Below are positions 43,035 through 53,366 of a DNA stretch of 64,000 bases, piece by piece; the stretch's first letter is position 1, and each line of letters opens with the position of its first letter. The position numbers were made by a program, and so were the translations under genes. The notes under the pieces are model-generated. The model was not told the origin of the DNA. It did no database searches and saw only the letters and a program-made list of their open reading frames with translations. This DNA is from a virus. Location: IMG/VR virus record IMGVR_UViG_3300034190_002878, positions 1-64,000 of that record. One strand, given 5' to 3'.

Positions 43035-44830
43035 TACTCAATTGTCCCCTTAATATCAGACGCTGGGAACTTTAGCTCCAAGCAAACATTATCTGGCACC
43101 CTTAGCACCCTTCCATCCGCAGAAGTTTGATCGTTAAAATCATATGTTGTTCTAGAATATGGTCCCGCAAATTTTGGCACTATCTTGACTGACTTAACAT
43201 CAATAAGTCCTTTTACGTTCTTGTTTAGCAAGGTGTAGACATCCGTAATATAAAGCGGTTCGCCCATGAATAGCGGTTGTCTAAAATTATTAGCAATAAT
43301 ATTTTGACACTCTGCTAAAACATCGTACTTGTTATATTCGGGATTTGCAATTGCATGAAATTCTATACCGTAATTTACAATCTTCCCGTCTAGAATATCA
43401 ACTGTATCGTGAATCATCTTGTAGCTATTTAGCCACATTTTTAAATTTTCTTTGAGCGTGTTATTTGCCTCTGTTAGGTAGCCATTTGAATCTTCTGCTA
43501 GCACATACAAATTTAAGTTTCTCTTAAAAGAATCAGGATCTTGAACCACACTCACTCTCTTGATTGAGCCAAACTTTGGAGGCATGCCATAGGCCACAGC
43601 CTCAAAGTCTTGAACTGTGACCGCACGATTTTGTGTTGCGAAGTTATCGAAAGCTCGGCGCTTAAGCTCATCGTTGGTGGGTCGTGCTCGGCTACCAACA
43701 ATCTTTTCTTCGTTATACGCCTCCATAGACCTTCGAATGTCGCTGGCGATATTAGCAGGGACAGCCGACGGGTCATCAAAACTAATAATTGTATTGCTCA
43801 TCTTCGTTATACCGCCGATTTTAGCATTTGAGTTTCTTTGTGTATTTTTTCGATAAGTAATTGTCAACACAGTATTTGATGGGGCTACACCAAACTTATC
43901 GGTGTCAAGAAGCTTTGCGGGGTCAAAGCTTGTATCATCAATAAAATCTCTAGCATGCATTTTTAGCGTGATTGAAGATGGCTCAGCCACTGAATTTGTT
44001 TTTAGCTCGGAGTCTGAACCGTATCCAAACTGAAGGAAATATCTGCCGTCAATTCTTTCAACAGTAAATCTTCTAGGAACCACATGAGGTTTCATAATTG
44101 CCGAAACTGTCTGATTATCTGTTCCACGATTTGTGACGGCCCGGTAAATTACATTCTGGGATAAGTAATCAACTTCGTGATACTCGTGCCCCTCTTCATC
44201 AACGACGGATATAATGTCTGTAATATTTCTTGAACCTAGTGGGACTTTTCTAAATTTAACAAAGTCGCCAACAGTGATTCTCTCTCTTACCAATTCGCCT
44301 GAGATAATTCGTCCGTGTGACTTTATTGCATAGGACTCTGGAAGTCCCGTTGCATCGTTAACAGCCGCAACAACGACTAGTGCGTTTGGATCATTAAAGA
44401 ATACATCCTCTTCAAGAATAAAGCCAGTTCCATCATCCGCTGTCATGGTTGAGCCTTTCTTTAGAATTGGTATGTAGCTGCTCTCTGGCCCAAGGCCGAC
44501 ATCACTAGCTGGCACTACCACATAGAATGCTGAAACGCCTGTGGATGATGGAACTCCACGATATTTATATCCCAATTGCTTTGATAAGCGAACAATATTA
44601 GAGAATTCAGCGGCTGTGTCTAAGAAACTTTCATTAACCTGATAGTCAATATAGAAGGATAAAACATCGCCCACATAAGACACGGTGTCTAGCATTAACG
44701 AACCAAAAGATGCCTCGTTAAAGTCTCTGTATACCTCAGGATAGTACCTTCTAGCATACTGCACTAGATCCTGTTTAATTGAATCAAAATCTCTACTAGT
44801 ATATTTAATCGCGGGCTTTACTCTGGACAT
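43034..44830 (-). CDS. Baseplate wedge protein, gp6-like (baseplate J family)
   Basis: Core component of the baseplate wedge that joins the inner and outer baseplate. The 598-residue product has the conserved N-terminus of this family (YTSRDFDSIKQDLVQYARRY, then EASFGSLMLDTVSYVGDVLS, then FYIDYQVNESFLDTA). The middle has the J-like domain and the conserved C-terminal part includes RAVTVQDFEAVAYGMPPKFG, where an unstable loop follows. It is slightly shorter than T4 gp6 (660 residues). ATG 44830 has AGAGGAA upstream, and a variant late-promoter element lies 19 bases before it. It follows the gp25-like gene, as in many myoviruses. Confidence 0.88.
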   Translation of the reverse strand: MSRVKPAIKYTSRDFDSIKQDLVQYARRYYPEVYRDFNEASFGSLMLDTVSYVGDVLSFYIDYQVNESFLDTAAEFSNIVRLSKQLGYKYRGVPSSTGVSAFYVVVPASDVGLGPESSYIPILKKGSTMTADDGTGFILEEDVFFNDPNALVVVAAVNDATGLPESYAIKSHGRIISGELVRERITVGDFVKFRKVPLGSRNITDIISVVDEEGHEYHEVDYLSQNVIYRAVTNRGTDNQTVSAIMKPHVVPRRFTVERIDGRYFLQFGYGSDSELKTNSVAEPSSITLKMHARDFIDDTSFDPAKLLDTDKFGVAPSNTVLTITYRKNTQRNSNAKIGGITKMSNTIISFDDPSAVPANIASDIRRSMEAYNEEKIVGSRARPTNDELKRRAFDNFATQNRAVTVQDFEAVAYGMPPKFGSIKRVSVVQDPDSFKRNLNLYVLAEDSNGYLTEANNTLKENLKMWLNSYKMIHDTVDILDGKIVNYGIEFHAIANPEYNKYDVLAECQNIIANNFRQPLFMGEPLYITDVYTLLNKNVKGLIDVKSVKIVPKFAGPYSRTTYDFNDQTSADGRVLRVPDNVCLELKFPASDIKGTIE

Positions 44831-44848
44831 ATGCGGTTCCTCTTACAT

Positions 44849-44856
44849 TAAGTAGT
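44849..44856 (-). promoter_or_regulatory. Candidate late promoter, variant ACTACTTA
   Basis: One base from the ACTATTTA element, in the 29-base gap between the gp25-like and gp6-like genes, 19 bases before the latter's ATG. Confidence 0.3.
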
Positions 44857-44859
44857 TTT

Positions 44860-45249
44860 CTAGATAGAAATAGGTAATTCTAAAACTTCTACTTCATTGT
44901 ATGGGTCAATTCTGTACAACAAGCGAACCACCATAAAATTATCTGGTATATCACTATTCGTTAGTGGGCTGTCAATTGCAATCTGTGTGATTTTAATATA
45001 GGGCAGGTATGTTGTAACTTGTTGCCTGATTCTGGTTCTTAATTCATCGTGACTCTCGCGAACGTTTTGCCTGAACAAGAACCTTCTGATACCGACACCA
45101 AAGCTGGTATCCATAATACGCTCACCCGGATTTGTGAACACAACCATTTTTAAATTCTGCGCTGCGACCTCTTTAACTGTATTTAACAAATCATAAGGTC
45201 CATCACTATCAGAAATTATTAGTGGCAATCTGGCTGCTAATCCGGGCAT
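44860..45249 (-). CDS. Baseplate wedge protein, gp25-like
   Basis: A small lysozyme-related structural protein that nucleates sheath assembly in contractile tails. The 129-residue product has the GPW/gp25 signature: NTVKEVAAQNLKMVVFTNPG followed by ERIMDTSFGVGIRRFLF (about residues 22-58), with the Glu-Arg pair typical of the family, then RTRIRQQVTTYLPYIKI. The length is near the norm (T4 gp25: 132 residues). AAGGAG stands before ATG 45249. Its neighbours are the gp6-like wedge protein and the 2360-residue protein. Confidence 0.9.
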   Translation of the reverse strand: MPGLAARLPLIISDSDGPYDLLNTVKEVAAQNLKMVVFTNPGERIMDTSFGVGIRRFLFRQNVRESHDELRTRIRQQVTTYLPYIKITQIAIDSPLTNSDIPDNFMVVRLLYRIDPYNEVEVLELPISI

Positions 45250-45260
45250 ATTATCTCTCC

Positions 45261-48200
45261 TTAGTCTTGGTAATCATCATCTGGGTTGAAACACAAGTCT
45301 CCGTTCTTGTCATAAGGCCTGTCAACTCTCTTAGACCAGAGTCTAAGGCTAAATTTAGGCCAAGAAACTTTCAATTGATTCTTAGCATCTTCTTGAATTG
45401 TTGGATCAGAGAAGGCATCACTTGTATAACTAGGATCTTCCGAATTATAAAGGTCCATAAATGATTGTGCTGCGAGCTTCTTTGTTCTGTGGAATGCTTT
45501 AAACCACTGCCATTCTTTGAAATTTGTGGTAAATATATCAGCAAAGAAACTAAAAGGACCGAGGCCAGACAAGCCACTGTTTAAGCCACCACCGTAATAT
45601 TCGCCACTGAATAGTGCAGCCAATCCCTTTGGCTCATACCAACCGTCATCATTCTCTCCGTTATCGAAAGCTCGGGCCAAAGAACCAAGCATGATACCTT
45701 CGAAAGCTGGGTCAAAATCCTCTTCGTCGATGGCGGAAGTGTCAGGGGGATCACTTTCGCCTGCCTTTCCTATCGATGGCAAGAACCCTTGAATAATGTA
45801 AATTGCAATTGTTGATGTAATTCTTGGCATGTTAAAGCAGTATCTAAACAGCATCTTGTATTCATTACTGCATACTAGCTCCTGCACGAGTCTACCAAAC
45901 CCTCCTACTGAATCAAAGGATTCTGTCCAATCGGTGCTCAACGTATCAACGCCCATTGGCATCTGCAAGACTCCACGAGCCACCGGGATACTCATGGGGT
46001 TGTCTACAGCTTCTTCAGGAGTAGGAGTTGCGCCACTGTCTGTAAAATAGAAAGCCTTGTTTCTTTCGCTCGTCTCAGTGTTAAATGGGCGCGCACTTGT
46101 AGTTACGGTCTGTATAACATCAATTTTATCTTTAATTTGCACAGATTTTGGCAACCTAATATCAGTGCCGGGATTTGTAGCGTCAAATGTTGTGGTTCCA
46201 ATACCAAATGAATTAGTGAAAGAGGGGCCACTACGATTTGGAGGAATAAACACAATTCTTAGTCCATAGGACCAACCTCTCCACAAATCTGATCTTGTAA
46301 ACCCTGCATAAGAGGCAGCTTCCGAGTCTAGGTAGGCTTGCCACTCATCTGCCTTCACAACACCATATAAATTATCAGGCCTACTTTGTGTAGTGTTCCA
46401 CACCTCAGGAACTCCTTCAACGTCCAACGCGCCGAATCTTGTAAGATCAACCCCGTCGGCCACTAACTGAAGCCAATAATCCCTTGTATAGTCCTCGATT
46501 TGTATGTATTGTTCCAACACAAAGGGCCAATATCTATCACTCTTTGACACGATCCCGCTAGACACAGAATAAACGTCGTTGGAAACATCATACGCTTTCA
46601 CACTTTGGGGCTGTGGGCCTTGAAGTATTGAGTTTGAAGGGTCTGTGTACAACTTTAGGAACTCATTTTCATCAGTGCCGATTGGGGTAGATAACACCAT
46701 CGCTGCACTGTGTACAACAGAAAACACGCCGGGGCGACTAACCGTAATGTCACCGTCTCCCGTTGGGCTTGGTGTCGTTGTACTAATAAACGTTGCATCA
46801 TCTAGCGGAGTCACTTCGCCAATAACCCCGTTATTGAACGCAATAGAGCCATATGTACCAAAGGCACCACCCAAAAATACCTCGTATAGTGTTCGATGTT
46901 CTGGTGGTATTCTTTCGGCAAATTCATCGGAGATATATTTTAGCTCCTCAGCGATGTATCTCTTAAGAATTACCTCTGCCTGATCTTCGATCTCTCTCAT
47001 GAAGTAATCATAAGATTCTTCTTTGAGTTTCTTAGCGGCTCTCTTGCTTAGTGCGCCATCTTCAGAATTTAATGGCACATTGTAATTCTTATTGAAAATA
47101 TTCTTTAGTTGAGCGCCAAAGAAGCCGGGAGATAGAACTCTTTTCAATCTCTCGCCCGTTCCAGCATATGGTTTACCACTTGGTGGATTAGTATCTTTTT
47201 TCCAAATTTGTTGTAGCGCATTGATAACATCAATGGCTTGCTGCTCTTCTGTTGTGGGCTCAATCAGTCCAGCATCAATTTTTCTACCAAAGTTTTGTAC
47301 ACATTGCTCTAGGAATTGGAAATAATATTCATCAGTTTTTCTTCTACCAAATCCTTTCTTAGAATATTGGAAAAAGCCCCTCTTTAGTGTTTCAGTAATA
47401 TACGCAGAAAGCGAATCTTCGTACAATTCATTCAAATCTGCCTTAAATTTAACAAACGCAGGCATGCCTTTTAAGAAAGCTTCCGCAGCATAAATTCTAA
47501 TTGTGGCCTTGATGTTGCCCTCTATCATGGAAGCAGCGGCTCGACTAAGAATCTTATTGCATGGCTCCTCAATCGGGCAAGCAGATGGCGAGTCTAGGCG
47601 CGGATCATCATTTATCTTCTGGTAAAACTCTGTCGCGTAATCGCTAATTTCTTTAAATCCAATTACATTCTCACGCTTTGGATCGCATGCGTCTGCCTCT
47701 GGGATCATTTTATCGGCAATGCCAACCCAGCCGGGTCGATTTTGTGGTGGTCGATTGTAAAATGCTGGGAGATTGTTGTTGCCACCCCAAGCTAACGGGT
47801 CCAGTGGTAGCGGAGTGCCTGCTTGCGGGTGCTCAGGTGGATAAACGTGAGTTTCGTCAAGGAATATTTTTGTTTCAGGATATGTTTTGGGTGTATTACC
47901 AACAAAGTCATCTCCACCTTCGCCATACTTGAAAGCTTCATTATTAAATGCGATACTACCTGCTATGTAACTAAAAAATCCAGAGTTAATATAATCGTAC
48001 ATATCTGTCATACATGCATCCGCAATGAATGATAGAGAGTCCTCAGCAGTTGCAGTACCAAGTGCTTCTTCTGGTAAAGCATCACGAAGTATCTTTTCTA
48101 TATACTTTCCAAATACAGCCGACTGTGCTGAGATATTAGAGGCGGGTGTCGATGCGGTTCCAGACGCAAGGACTGTTTCAATATCCAAGCCTAACTCTGT

Positions 48201-51200
48201 TGTAATAAATTCTTCTACGCCAGACGGTAATCCGGGGTCCGCACTGATTGATAGTGTTTCAACAAAAGTGTCGCCTGTTTTTGGATCTTCAATTGTTCCA
48301 TCATCACGAATAGCAGGCTCTTTTGTATAATTGAATCGCTCTACAACCTCAAGTTCATATCGGTTGTTCAAAACAGTTGCTGTATTGTCCACGGCGGTCA
48401 GATTTATGTCGAACGCATACCAATCATCTTCGTTATCTGGAAAATAATTACTGTAACCTAAAATAACGTTTGGCTGTAAAGCAAAGCTAAATGGCCGTTT
48501 GTGGAACTTCGTTGAATTATTGTGTGCTGTATTCGGGTTCTTTAGAATATATTCTAAGTATTTGGCAACTGAAACTGGTAGAAGCTCCTCGCGACTATTT
48601 GGTCTGGTGCTAGAAATACCAAATATTGCCTTTGATGCAACATAACTATTGTGCTCTCTTCGCCCACGACCATCACGATCTGAAAGAACCATGTTCAAAA
48701 AGCCACCACGACCCATAAGATCTTTATAGTACATCTTATCATAGATGTCAAATGTGCCTTCAAATAGTCCGAATGGGCCAACTAGTAATCCAACAGGGCC
48801 TTGAGGCAAATCATCAGGTGACGGGTCTCTTGGTACGAGGCCGGGAATATTACAATCTGGCGTATCTAGTATTGGGGGCAGGTCTGCGAACAGGCCATTT
48901 TGAGAAATATTGACCAGCTCTTCTAAATCTGCTAGTGCCTGACACTTTAAAAATTCTAGTTGTTCGTCAATTAAATCTGGATTCAAGCCCCGATTGGCAA
49001 ATAATTGTCCTCTTAGATTATCCGCTTTCGCAGCGGAGGTGGCGTCTTGGCATACACCGGGAAACACTGGGACGCCTCGTTCTTCACCCAAACCAAGGGT
49101 CGCAAAGCTTGGGTCAATCATGTTGCCTAAATATCTAAAGAACTCTGGTATGGAGCCAACATTAGGGAATACGCAAAGGAACGCTGGGTGCCTCAAAACA
49201 GTCAATTGATAAATTGCTTTATGCACCTCTTCGGCTGCGACACCTGTCACCAAATCAACAAACTCACCCTGTGTCAAAATAAGGCCTACCTCATTTAAAA
49301 AGTCAGACACCTGTTCAGCGTTTGGCAGCTCTGATGCATCGGTGCATGATCTGCTGAATGTGGAAAATAAATTTGCTGCTGCATTGTTTAGCGTATCATC
49401 GTCAGCAATAGGAATTGGAATACCAAGATTATTTAGACCAGTTGAACTAAGGCTCTGTTTAATCGACTCAGCAAAGTTATTTGATGGTTGGCTCGCGAAC
49501 AATTCAGAGGCCAAGTCACCTAGCACGCCAAGCAAATTACAAAGCCCATTTAGTACAATTTTCAAAACAAGATTCAATATTGTAATAATAATCTTAATCG
49601 CCAATTGCATTAATACTTCTAAAAGTGCCTCCATGAACATCCTATAGAAATCAGGCACGTTAATCTTTTGAAGTTTTGGTAAAGTAATTGCATATTGGCC
49701 TCTACAGAAATCCAACTCTAGAGTCTTCATAAACTCGTTAAGCGGTGGATTGAATAGTGGAGCTGGAGGGCAGTCAGGGTTGATTAAAACCCTAGTGATC
49801 AACTCTGCACCGGGAAATTTGTTTATCTGCTCAAGCAAAAACTCTGCATCAACAGAATCTAAAATCGCCTCAATGTAGGCATCAAATATCGCGTCCAAAG
49901 AAGTATCAACAGCAGTGCCAATTGAGCCTGCACCGCCGCCAAAACGAGTCTGCGGCTGTGACTCCATTCTGTATTGAGTGGTTCGCTCGGCTATTGAACG
50001 ATTGTCTTCCTCTGCTGTGATTAAAACAAATCTCTTATTGCCATCCCCTACAGGCTTTTCATTATCAAAGTCTGGGTTTGGGGCATAAAAATCTTTACCT
50101 GTTGGTGTTCCGTCTGGGTTTACGTTTACTTCATAGTTGTAGCTACCCGGCTGATATCCTTGGTCCCATGGTGCCTCGATTGATCCTAAGGCCTCAAATA
50201 CTTTTTCCTTAACCTCAAGTTGCTTGTCAGGTGGTAGTCCAATAAAAAGTTTTTCTAAATTACCCGGATCCATTGCTTTTAACGCGGCTCTAACAATAAT
50301 CGACAAGGCCTCTTCTAGATCAATACCGTTAGTCAAACATTCAATTGCTACGCTCAATAAATCTAGAAGTCCACAAACTCCTAGCTTGTTTAAAATTTCG
50401 CTATAAAGTTCGTCTATATTTGCTACGGCTTGTAAAAGTTCAGGCAGCTTTAAGAAGGTATCATCACCAATGGTTATAATTTTACCTCTTGAGTAGATTG
50501 CTCGCTTGAGCATATCATCAAACTCTCTAATATCCGCATCATGTATTGCTTGCCCGTTACGATCTCGACACACTTGTTCCGAAAATTTAGATACAATGGC
50601 ATCTGGCAGGCTAACTATCTCGTCCACGATTGACTGAGCAGCCTGTTGAAGTGGACCGTCGGCTAATGCCGGGTCGCCCAGAGGGTCTTCCACGTCGTCT
50701 GTGCTAATTGGTGGATAAGTATATTCGGTAAAAAATTCATCCCATGCTTTTGGATCGCGGGCGGCAGCGTCATCGTGCATATCCTTCAGAGATGCGATAT
50801 AAGCCATTGTTCTAGGATCGTTAATTGGTTCTAGTTGTTTGAAGCCGCCTAAATTATCACCATCCTTTTTCCAGATTAATTCAACTGGCTCACACCCTCG
50901 TTCTTTGGCCTGAGCGAAGATAAGCTCATAGTTTTCATTAAATCTAAATTCTACTTTCTCTGCTGCATTCTTACCGTTTAATTTAAATCCATTACGGTTC
51001 ATTAGTTGCACTAATGCAGGAACAAACTTTTGTAGTTTTTGATTTTCAGCAGTTGGACTAAAGCCGGGGATTACTTGGCCGGTAGTGTAAGACCAAAGAG
51101 CGTATTTGTGTCCATAAAATCTAAATGCCTCACGAACACGCCTAATCATGCTTCTAATTTCTTCCGCTTTTAGGACACATCCAGTAGGCCCAATAGGAGG

Positions 51201-52343
51201 CTCCTCTGGGTCTGCATCAGTATCGATTATGGTGATAGCTTCAATTACATCAACAGGAACGCATACAAGCGCCTTTAAAGCGAGCAGTGGCCGAATGGGT
51301 ACATCGTACTGCTTTGTGATAGCTGCGCCCAATACAATAGCCGTAGAAGCTTCATCGAGCGGTGTTTTACCAAAGTATTCTAGAATTCTTTGAACGCCGA
51401 CCTCTTTCTGTTCCTCTAAAAACGCCTCTCTAGTTGCCGTATCATTTAGGACCGTAATATCTGTTTCGTCTGTAAAAATCGTGACACAGTATTCGCAAGT
51501 TCTCTGATTTAAAAACACATCCCCATCATTATTGTTCCTCCAATCAGGAACATAAGCATCTGGATCTTCGATACACGGTGGACACTCTGGAATTGCAGGG
51601 GGTGGTGCTGGTTGTGGTTCACATGGACCGAGGGCTTGCCCTCCTTCCACTAAGGCATCGAATTCATCTTCGGGTATGCCATAAGATGCCTCGGGTGGGT
51701 CGCCTGAATCTGGACCTTCGTCTTCACTAGGTGGACCGGACGCACTAGACAGCCCGCCTAGATCTTCTAACTCAGCAAATAATTCAAGAATAAGCGCACG
51801 AGTTAACCACACAACACCCTTTGCATCATCACCAGTTGACATGGTGAAGCCATCAGGCATTCTATTATGATCGAGCCACTGAACAGCATCCCTAAGGAAG
51901 ATTGCATTTGTTGTCTCGTCCATCTGGAAAACGTCCGGTGCTGGTCTGCTCCAGCCTAGCGACCTTGAGCGTTCACCATAATCTAACAAATCTGCACCGC
52001 CCGGTAAAGATCCAAAATATGTTCCATCATCATAAAAAACAGCGAACTCAGTATCAGGAATTCCAGAAGGTGTAGCAGTGTAAGCTGGACTAAAAGGCGA
52101 TGTTGTTTCAAAGTAAGGAGGAATAACGTCCTGAAATTTGTAAAATGGACTGTATGCCCCTAAGTAACCTGCTGGACCACCAAAAGATACCTCTGCAATG
52201 GCTTGGACAATAGCGAGAGTCTTTTCGTAAATCTCATCAAAGATTTCTTGCCGACGGAGTTCTCCAATGGTTGGAGGAGGGGATGTAGTTGTAGACGGTG
52301 ATGTTGGTGGCCCGACGGGTCCACCTGTAGGTGCTGTAGCCAT
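45261..52343 (-). CDS. Giant baseplate/tail protein (2360 aa)
   Basis: The 2360-residue protein begins with a Pro/Ser/Thr-rich disordered stretch (residues 1-25), then a helical segment (ELRRQEIFDEIYEKTLAIVQ). The central part has a strongly hydrophobic helical stretch near residues 895-945 (LMQLAIKIIITILNLVLKIV), of the kind seen in tape-measure or membrane-interacting tail proteins. Several Cys-rich clusters occur (CEPQPAPPPAIPECPPC near residue 235). The C-terminal part is mixed. It lies between the spike-like gene and the gp25-like gene. A combined tape-measure or baseplate hub role is possible. No family assigned. Confidence 0.65.
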   Translation of the reverse strand: MATAPTGGPVGPPTSPSTTTSPPPTIGELRRQEIFDEIYEKTLAIVQAIAEVSFGGPAGYLGAYSPFYKFQDVIPPYFETTSPFSPAYTATPSGIPDTEFAVFYDDGTYFGSLPGGADLLDYGERSRSLGWSRPAPDVFQMDETTNAIFLRDAVQWLDHNRMPDGFTMSTGDDAKGVVWLTRALILELFAELEDLGGLSSASGPPSEDEGPDSGDPPEASYGIPEDEFDALVEGGQALGPCEPQPAPPPAIPECPPCIEDPDAYVPDWRNNNDGDVFLNQRTCEYCVTIFTDETDITVLNDTATREAFLEEQKEVGVQRILEYFGKTPLDEASTAIVLGAAITKQYDVPIRPLLALKALVCVPVDVIEAITIIDTDADPEEPPIGPTGCVLKAEEIRSMIRRVREAFRFYGHKYALWSYTTGQVIPGFSPTAENQKLQKFVPALVQLMNRNGFKLNGKNAAEKVEFRFNENYELIFAQAKERGCEPVELIWKKDGDNLGGFKQLEPINDPRTMAYIASLKDMHDDAAARDPKAWDEFFTEYTYPPISTDDVEDPLGDPALADGPLQQAAQSIVDEIVSLPDAIVSKFSEQVCRDRNGQAIHDADIREFDDMLKRAIYSRGKIITIGDDTFLKLPELLQAVANIDELYSEILNKLGVCGLLDLLSVAIECLTNGIDLEEALSIIVRAALKAMDPGNLEKLFIGLPPDKQLEVKEKVFEALGSIEAPWDQGYQPGSYNYEVNVNPDGTPTGKDFYAPNPDFDNEKPVGDGNKRFVLITAEEDNRSIAERTTQYRMESQPQTRFGGGAGSIGTAVDTSLDAIFDAYIEAILDSVDAEFLLEQINKFPGAELITRVLINPDCPPAPLFNPPLNEFMKTLELDFCRGQYAITLPKLQKINVPDFYRMFMEALLEVLMQLAIKIIITILNLVLKIVLNGLCNLLGVLGDLASELFASQPSNNFAESIKQSLSSTGLNNLGIPIPIADDDTLNNAAANLFSTFSRSCTDASELPNAEQVSDFLNEVGLILTQGEFVDLVTGVAAEEVHKAIYQLTVLRHPAFLCVFPNVGSIPEFFRYLGNMIDPSFATLGLGEERGVPVFPGVCQDATSAAKADNLRGQLFANRGLNPDLIDEQLEFLKCQALADLEELVNISQNGLFADLPPILDTPDCNIPGLVPRDPSPDDLPQGPVGLLVGPFGLFEGTFDIYDKMYYKDLMGRGGFLNMVLSDRDGRGRREHNSYVASKAIFGISSTRPNSREELLPVSVAKYLEYILKNPNTAHNNSTKFHKRPFSFALQPNVILGYSNYFPDNEDDWYAFDINLTAVDNTATVLNNRYELEVVERFNYTKEPAIRDDGTIEDPKTGDTFVETLSISADPGLPSGVEEFITTELGLDIETVLASGTASTPASNISAQSAVFGKYIEKILRDALPEEALGTATAEDSLSFIADACMTDMYDYINSGFFSYIAGSIAFNNEAFKYGEGGDDFVGNTPKTYPETKIFLDETHVYPPEHPQAGTPLPLDPLAWGGNNNLPAFYNRPPQNRPGWVGIADKMIPEADACDPKRENVIGFKEISDYATEFYQKINDDPRLDSPSACPIEEPCNKILSRAAASMIEGNIKATIRIYAAEAFLKGMPAFVKFKADLNELYEDSLSAYITETLKRGFFQYSKKGFGRRKTDEYYFQFLEQCVQNFGRKIDAGLIEPTTEEQQAIDVINALQQIWKKDTNPPSGKPYAGTGERLKRVLSPGFFGAQLKNIFNKNYNVPLNSEDGALSKRAAKKLKEESYDYFMREIEDQAEVILKRYIAEELKYISDEFAERIPPEHRTLYEVFLGGAFGTYGSIAFNNGVIGEVTPLDDATFISTTTPSPTGDGDITVSRPGVFSVVHSAAMVLSTPIGTDENEFLKLYTDPSNSILQGPQPQSVKAYDVSNDVYSVSSGIVSKSDRYWPFVLEQYIQIEDYTRDYWLQLVADGVDLTRFGALDVEGVPEVWNTTQSRPDNLYGVVKADEWQAYLDSEAASYAGFTRSDLWRGWSYGLRIVFIPPNRSGPSFTNSFGIGTTTFDATNPGTDIRLPKSVQIKDKIDVIQTVTTSARPFNTETSERNKAFYFTDSGATPTPEEAVDNPMSIPVARGVLQMPMGVDTLSTDWTESFDSVGGFGRLVQELVCSNEYKMLFRYCFNMPRITSTIAIYIIQGFLPSIGKAGESDPPDTSAIDEEDFDPAFEGIMLGSLARAFDNGENDDGWYEPKGLAALFSGEYYGGGLNSGLSGLGPFSFFADIFTTNFKEWQWFKAFHRTKKLAAQSFMDLYNSEDPSYTSDAFSDPTIQEDAKNQLKVSWPKFSLRLWSKRVDRPYDKNGDLCFNPDDDYQD

Positions 52344-52362
52344 TTAAATTACTCTCGTCCTT

Positions 52363-52370
52363 TAATTAGT
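52363..52370 (-). promoter_or_regulatory. Candidate late promoter, variant ACTAATTA
   Basis: ACTAATTA overlapping the stop region of the spike-like gene and 20 bases before the ATG of the 2360-residue gene; one base from the recurring element. Confidence 0.35.
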
Positions 52371-53364
52371 TTGTATTATTATATCTACTACAAATCCAAC
52401 CATCGCCCACAGGTCTGAGATAGTTTGCGCGATAGGTTTGTGTATTTACGCGGTGGGCGTACATTGGAGCGGATGCTCGAACGTATAGATTAGTTTTTGT
52501 TGCCAAGCCCATCGCTCCTGCGGTTGGACTTGGTGTAGCAATTCCGGGGATCGGTCCGACAAAAACAGGGTGTGCGTGACTTGCAATGTTAGTAGCATTC
52601 TGATGGATTGCGTTTGTGTTTGTAGCGACTATAGCTGCAAGATCATCCATTAAGTCCATAGCGTCAAACAGGGCGTCAACTAATTGTAGACCTTTTGGAA
52701 TTGGCTGCAAACTTGGGTTAGCTATACCATCGCCTGACAATTCCGGCCCTTGAATACCCATGTCAGATGTTCCGGGTCCAGCAATCAGATCAATACCTAC
52801 CGTTGTTCTAAGTCTGCCATCTTTTGAATTATTAGTTCCTCTGCCCTCTGTGATAATTTTAACTGATCTACGACCAATAATGCGAACATCATCAGCTTTA
52901 ATCCCTACGCCACTTCGGGCATCAATTCGTCCAGACGAGCCCGCAGGCAAATTAAAATTCTTATCCATATCTGTAGTTTGACTAATATGGATTCTAGCTG
53001 CATCAGTAATAAAGTTAGGGTCTACGTTAGTCTCACCATTTAGAGGGCGGCGTCCAACGACCAAATCAATCGATCCTGCTCCAGTGGCCCCTTGGCCTCC
53101 ATAACCACTAGCTAAATTAGATGGTCGATCTCGTCCTAGAACAATTTGAGCGTTTGTCCCTGCATCAAAAACTCTTTCACCCTCAGCAGGAATATAATTT
53201 GGAATTGGCTCTGCTAAACTTTGACCATTGAGACCTTGAGCTGTGTGCCCTGAGGCGACATCAGGCACGCTGTTGTTGAAGTCTTCCACAACGGGCGAAC
53301 TGCCTCCAGAGAAATCCCTAAGAGGAGCTTTTACTTTACCTAATATGTTTTCTAGGATACTCAT
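52366..53364 (-). CDS. Baseplate central spike-like protein (332 aa)
   Basis: ATG 53364 follows GGAG. The 332-residue protein is Gly/Asn/Ser-rich. Its middle (ARIHISQTTDMDKNF, GRIDARSGVGIKADDVRIIG, RRSVKIITEG) has the regular beta-strand rhythm of gp5/VgrG-type needle domains. A short helical segment (LVDALFDAMDLMDDLAAIVATN) and a His-containing motif (IASHAHPVFVGP) follow, similar to spike-tip regions that bind metal. It is next to the amidase-bearing hub protein, which fits a hub-spike pair that pierces the envelope. Family membership is inferred. Confidence 0.6.
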   Translation of the reverse strand: MSILENILGKVKAPLRDFSGGSSPVVEDFNNSVPDVASGHTAQGLNGQSLAEPIPNYIPAEGERVFDAGTNAQIVLGRDRPSNLASGYGGQGATGAGSIDLVVGRRPLNGETNVDPNFITDAARIHISQTTDMDKNFNLPAGSSGRIDARSGVGIKADDVRIIGRRSVKIITEGRGTNNSKDGRLRTTVGIDLIAGPGTSDMGIQGPELSGDGIANPSLQPIPKGLQLVDALFDAMDLMDDLAAIVATNTNAIHQNATNIASHAHPVFVGPIPGIATPSPTAGAMGLATKTNLYVRASAPMYAHRVNTQTYRANYLRPVGDGWICSRYNNTN

Positions 53365-53366
53365 GA

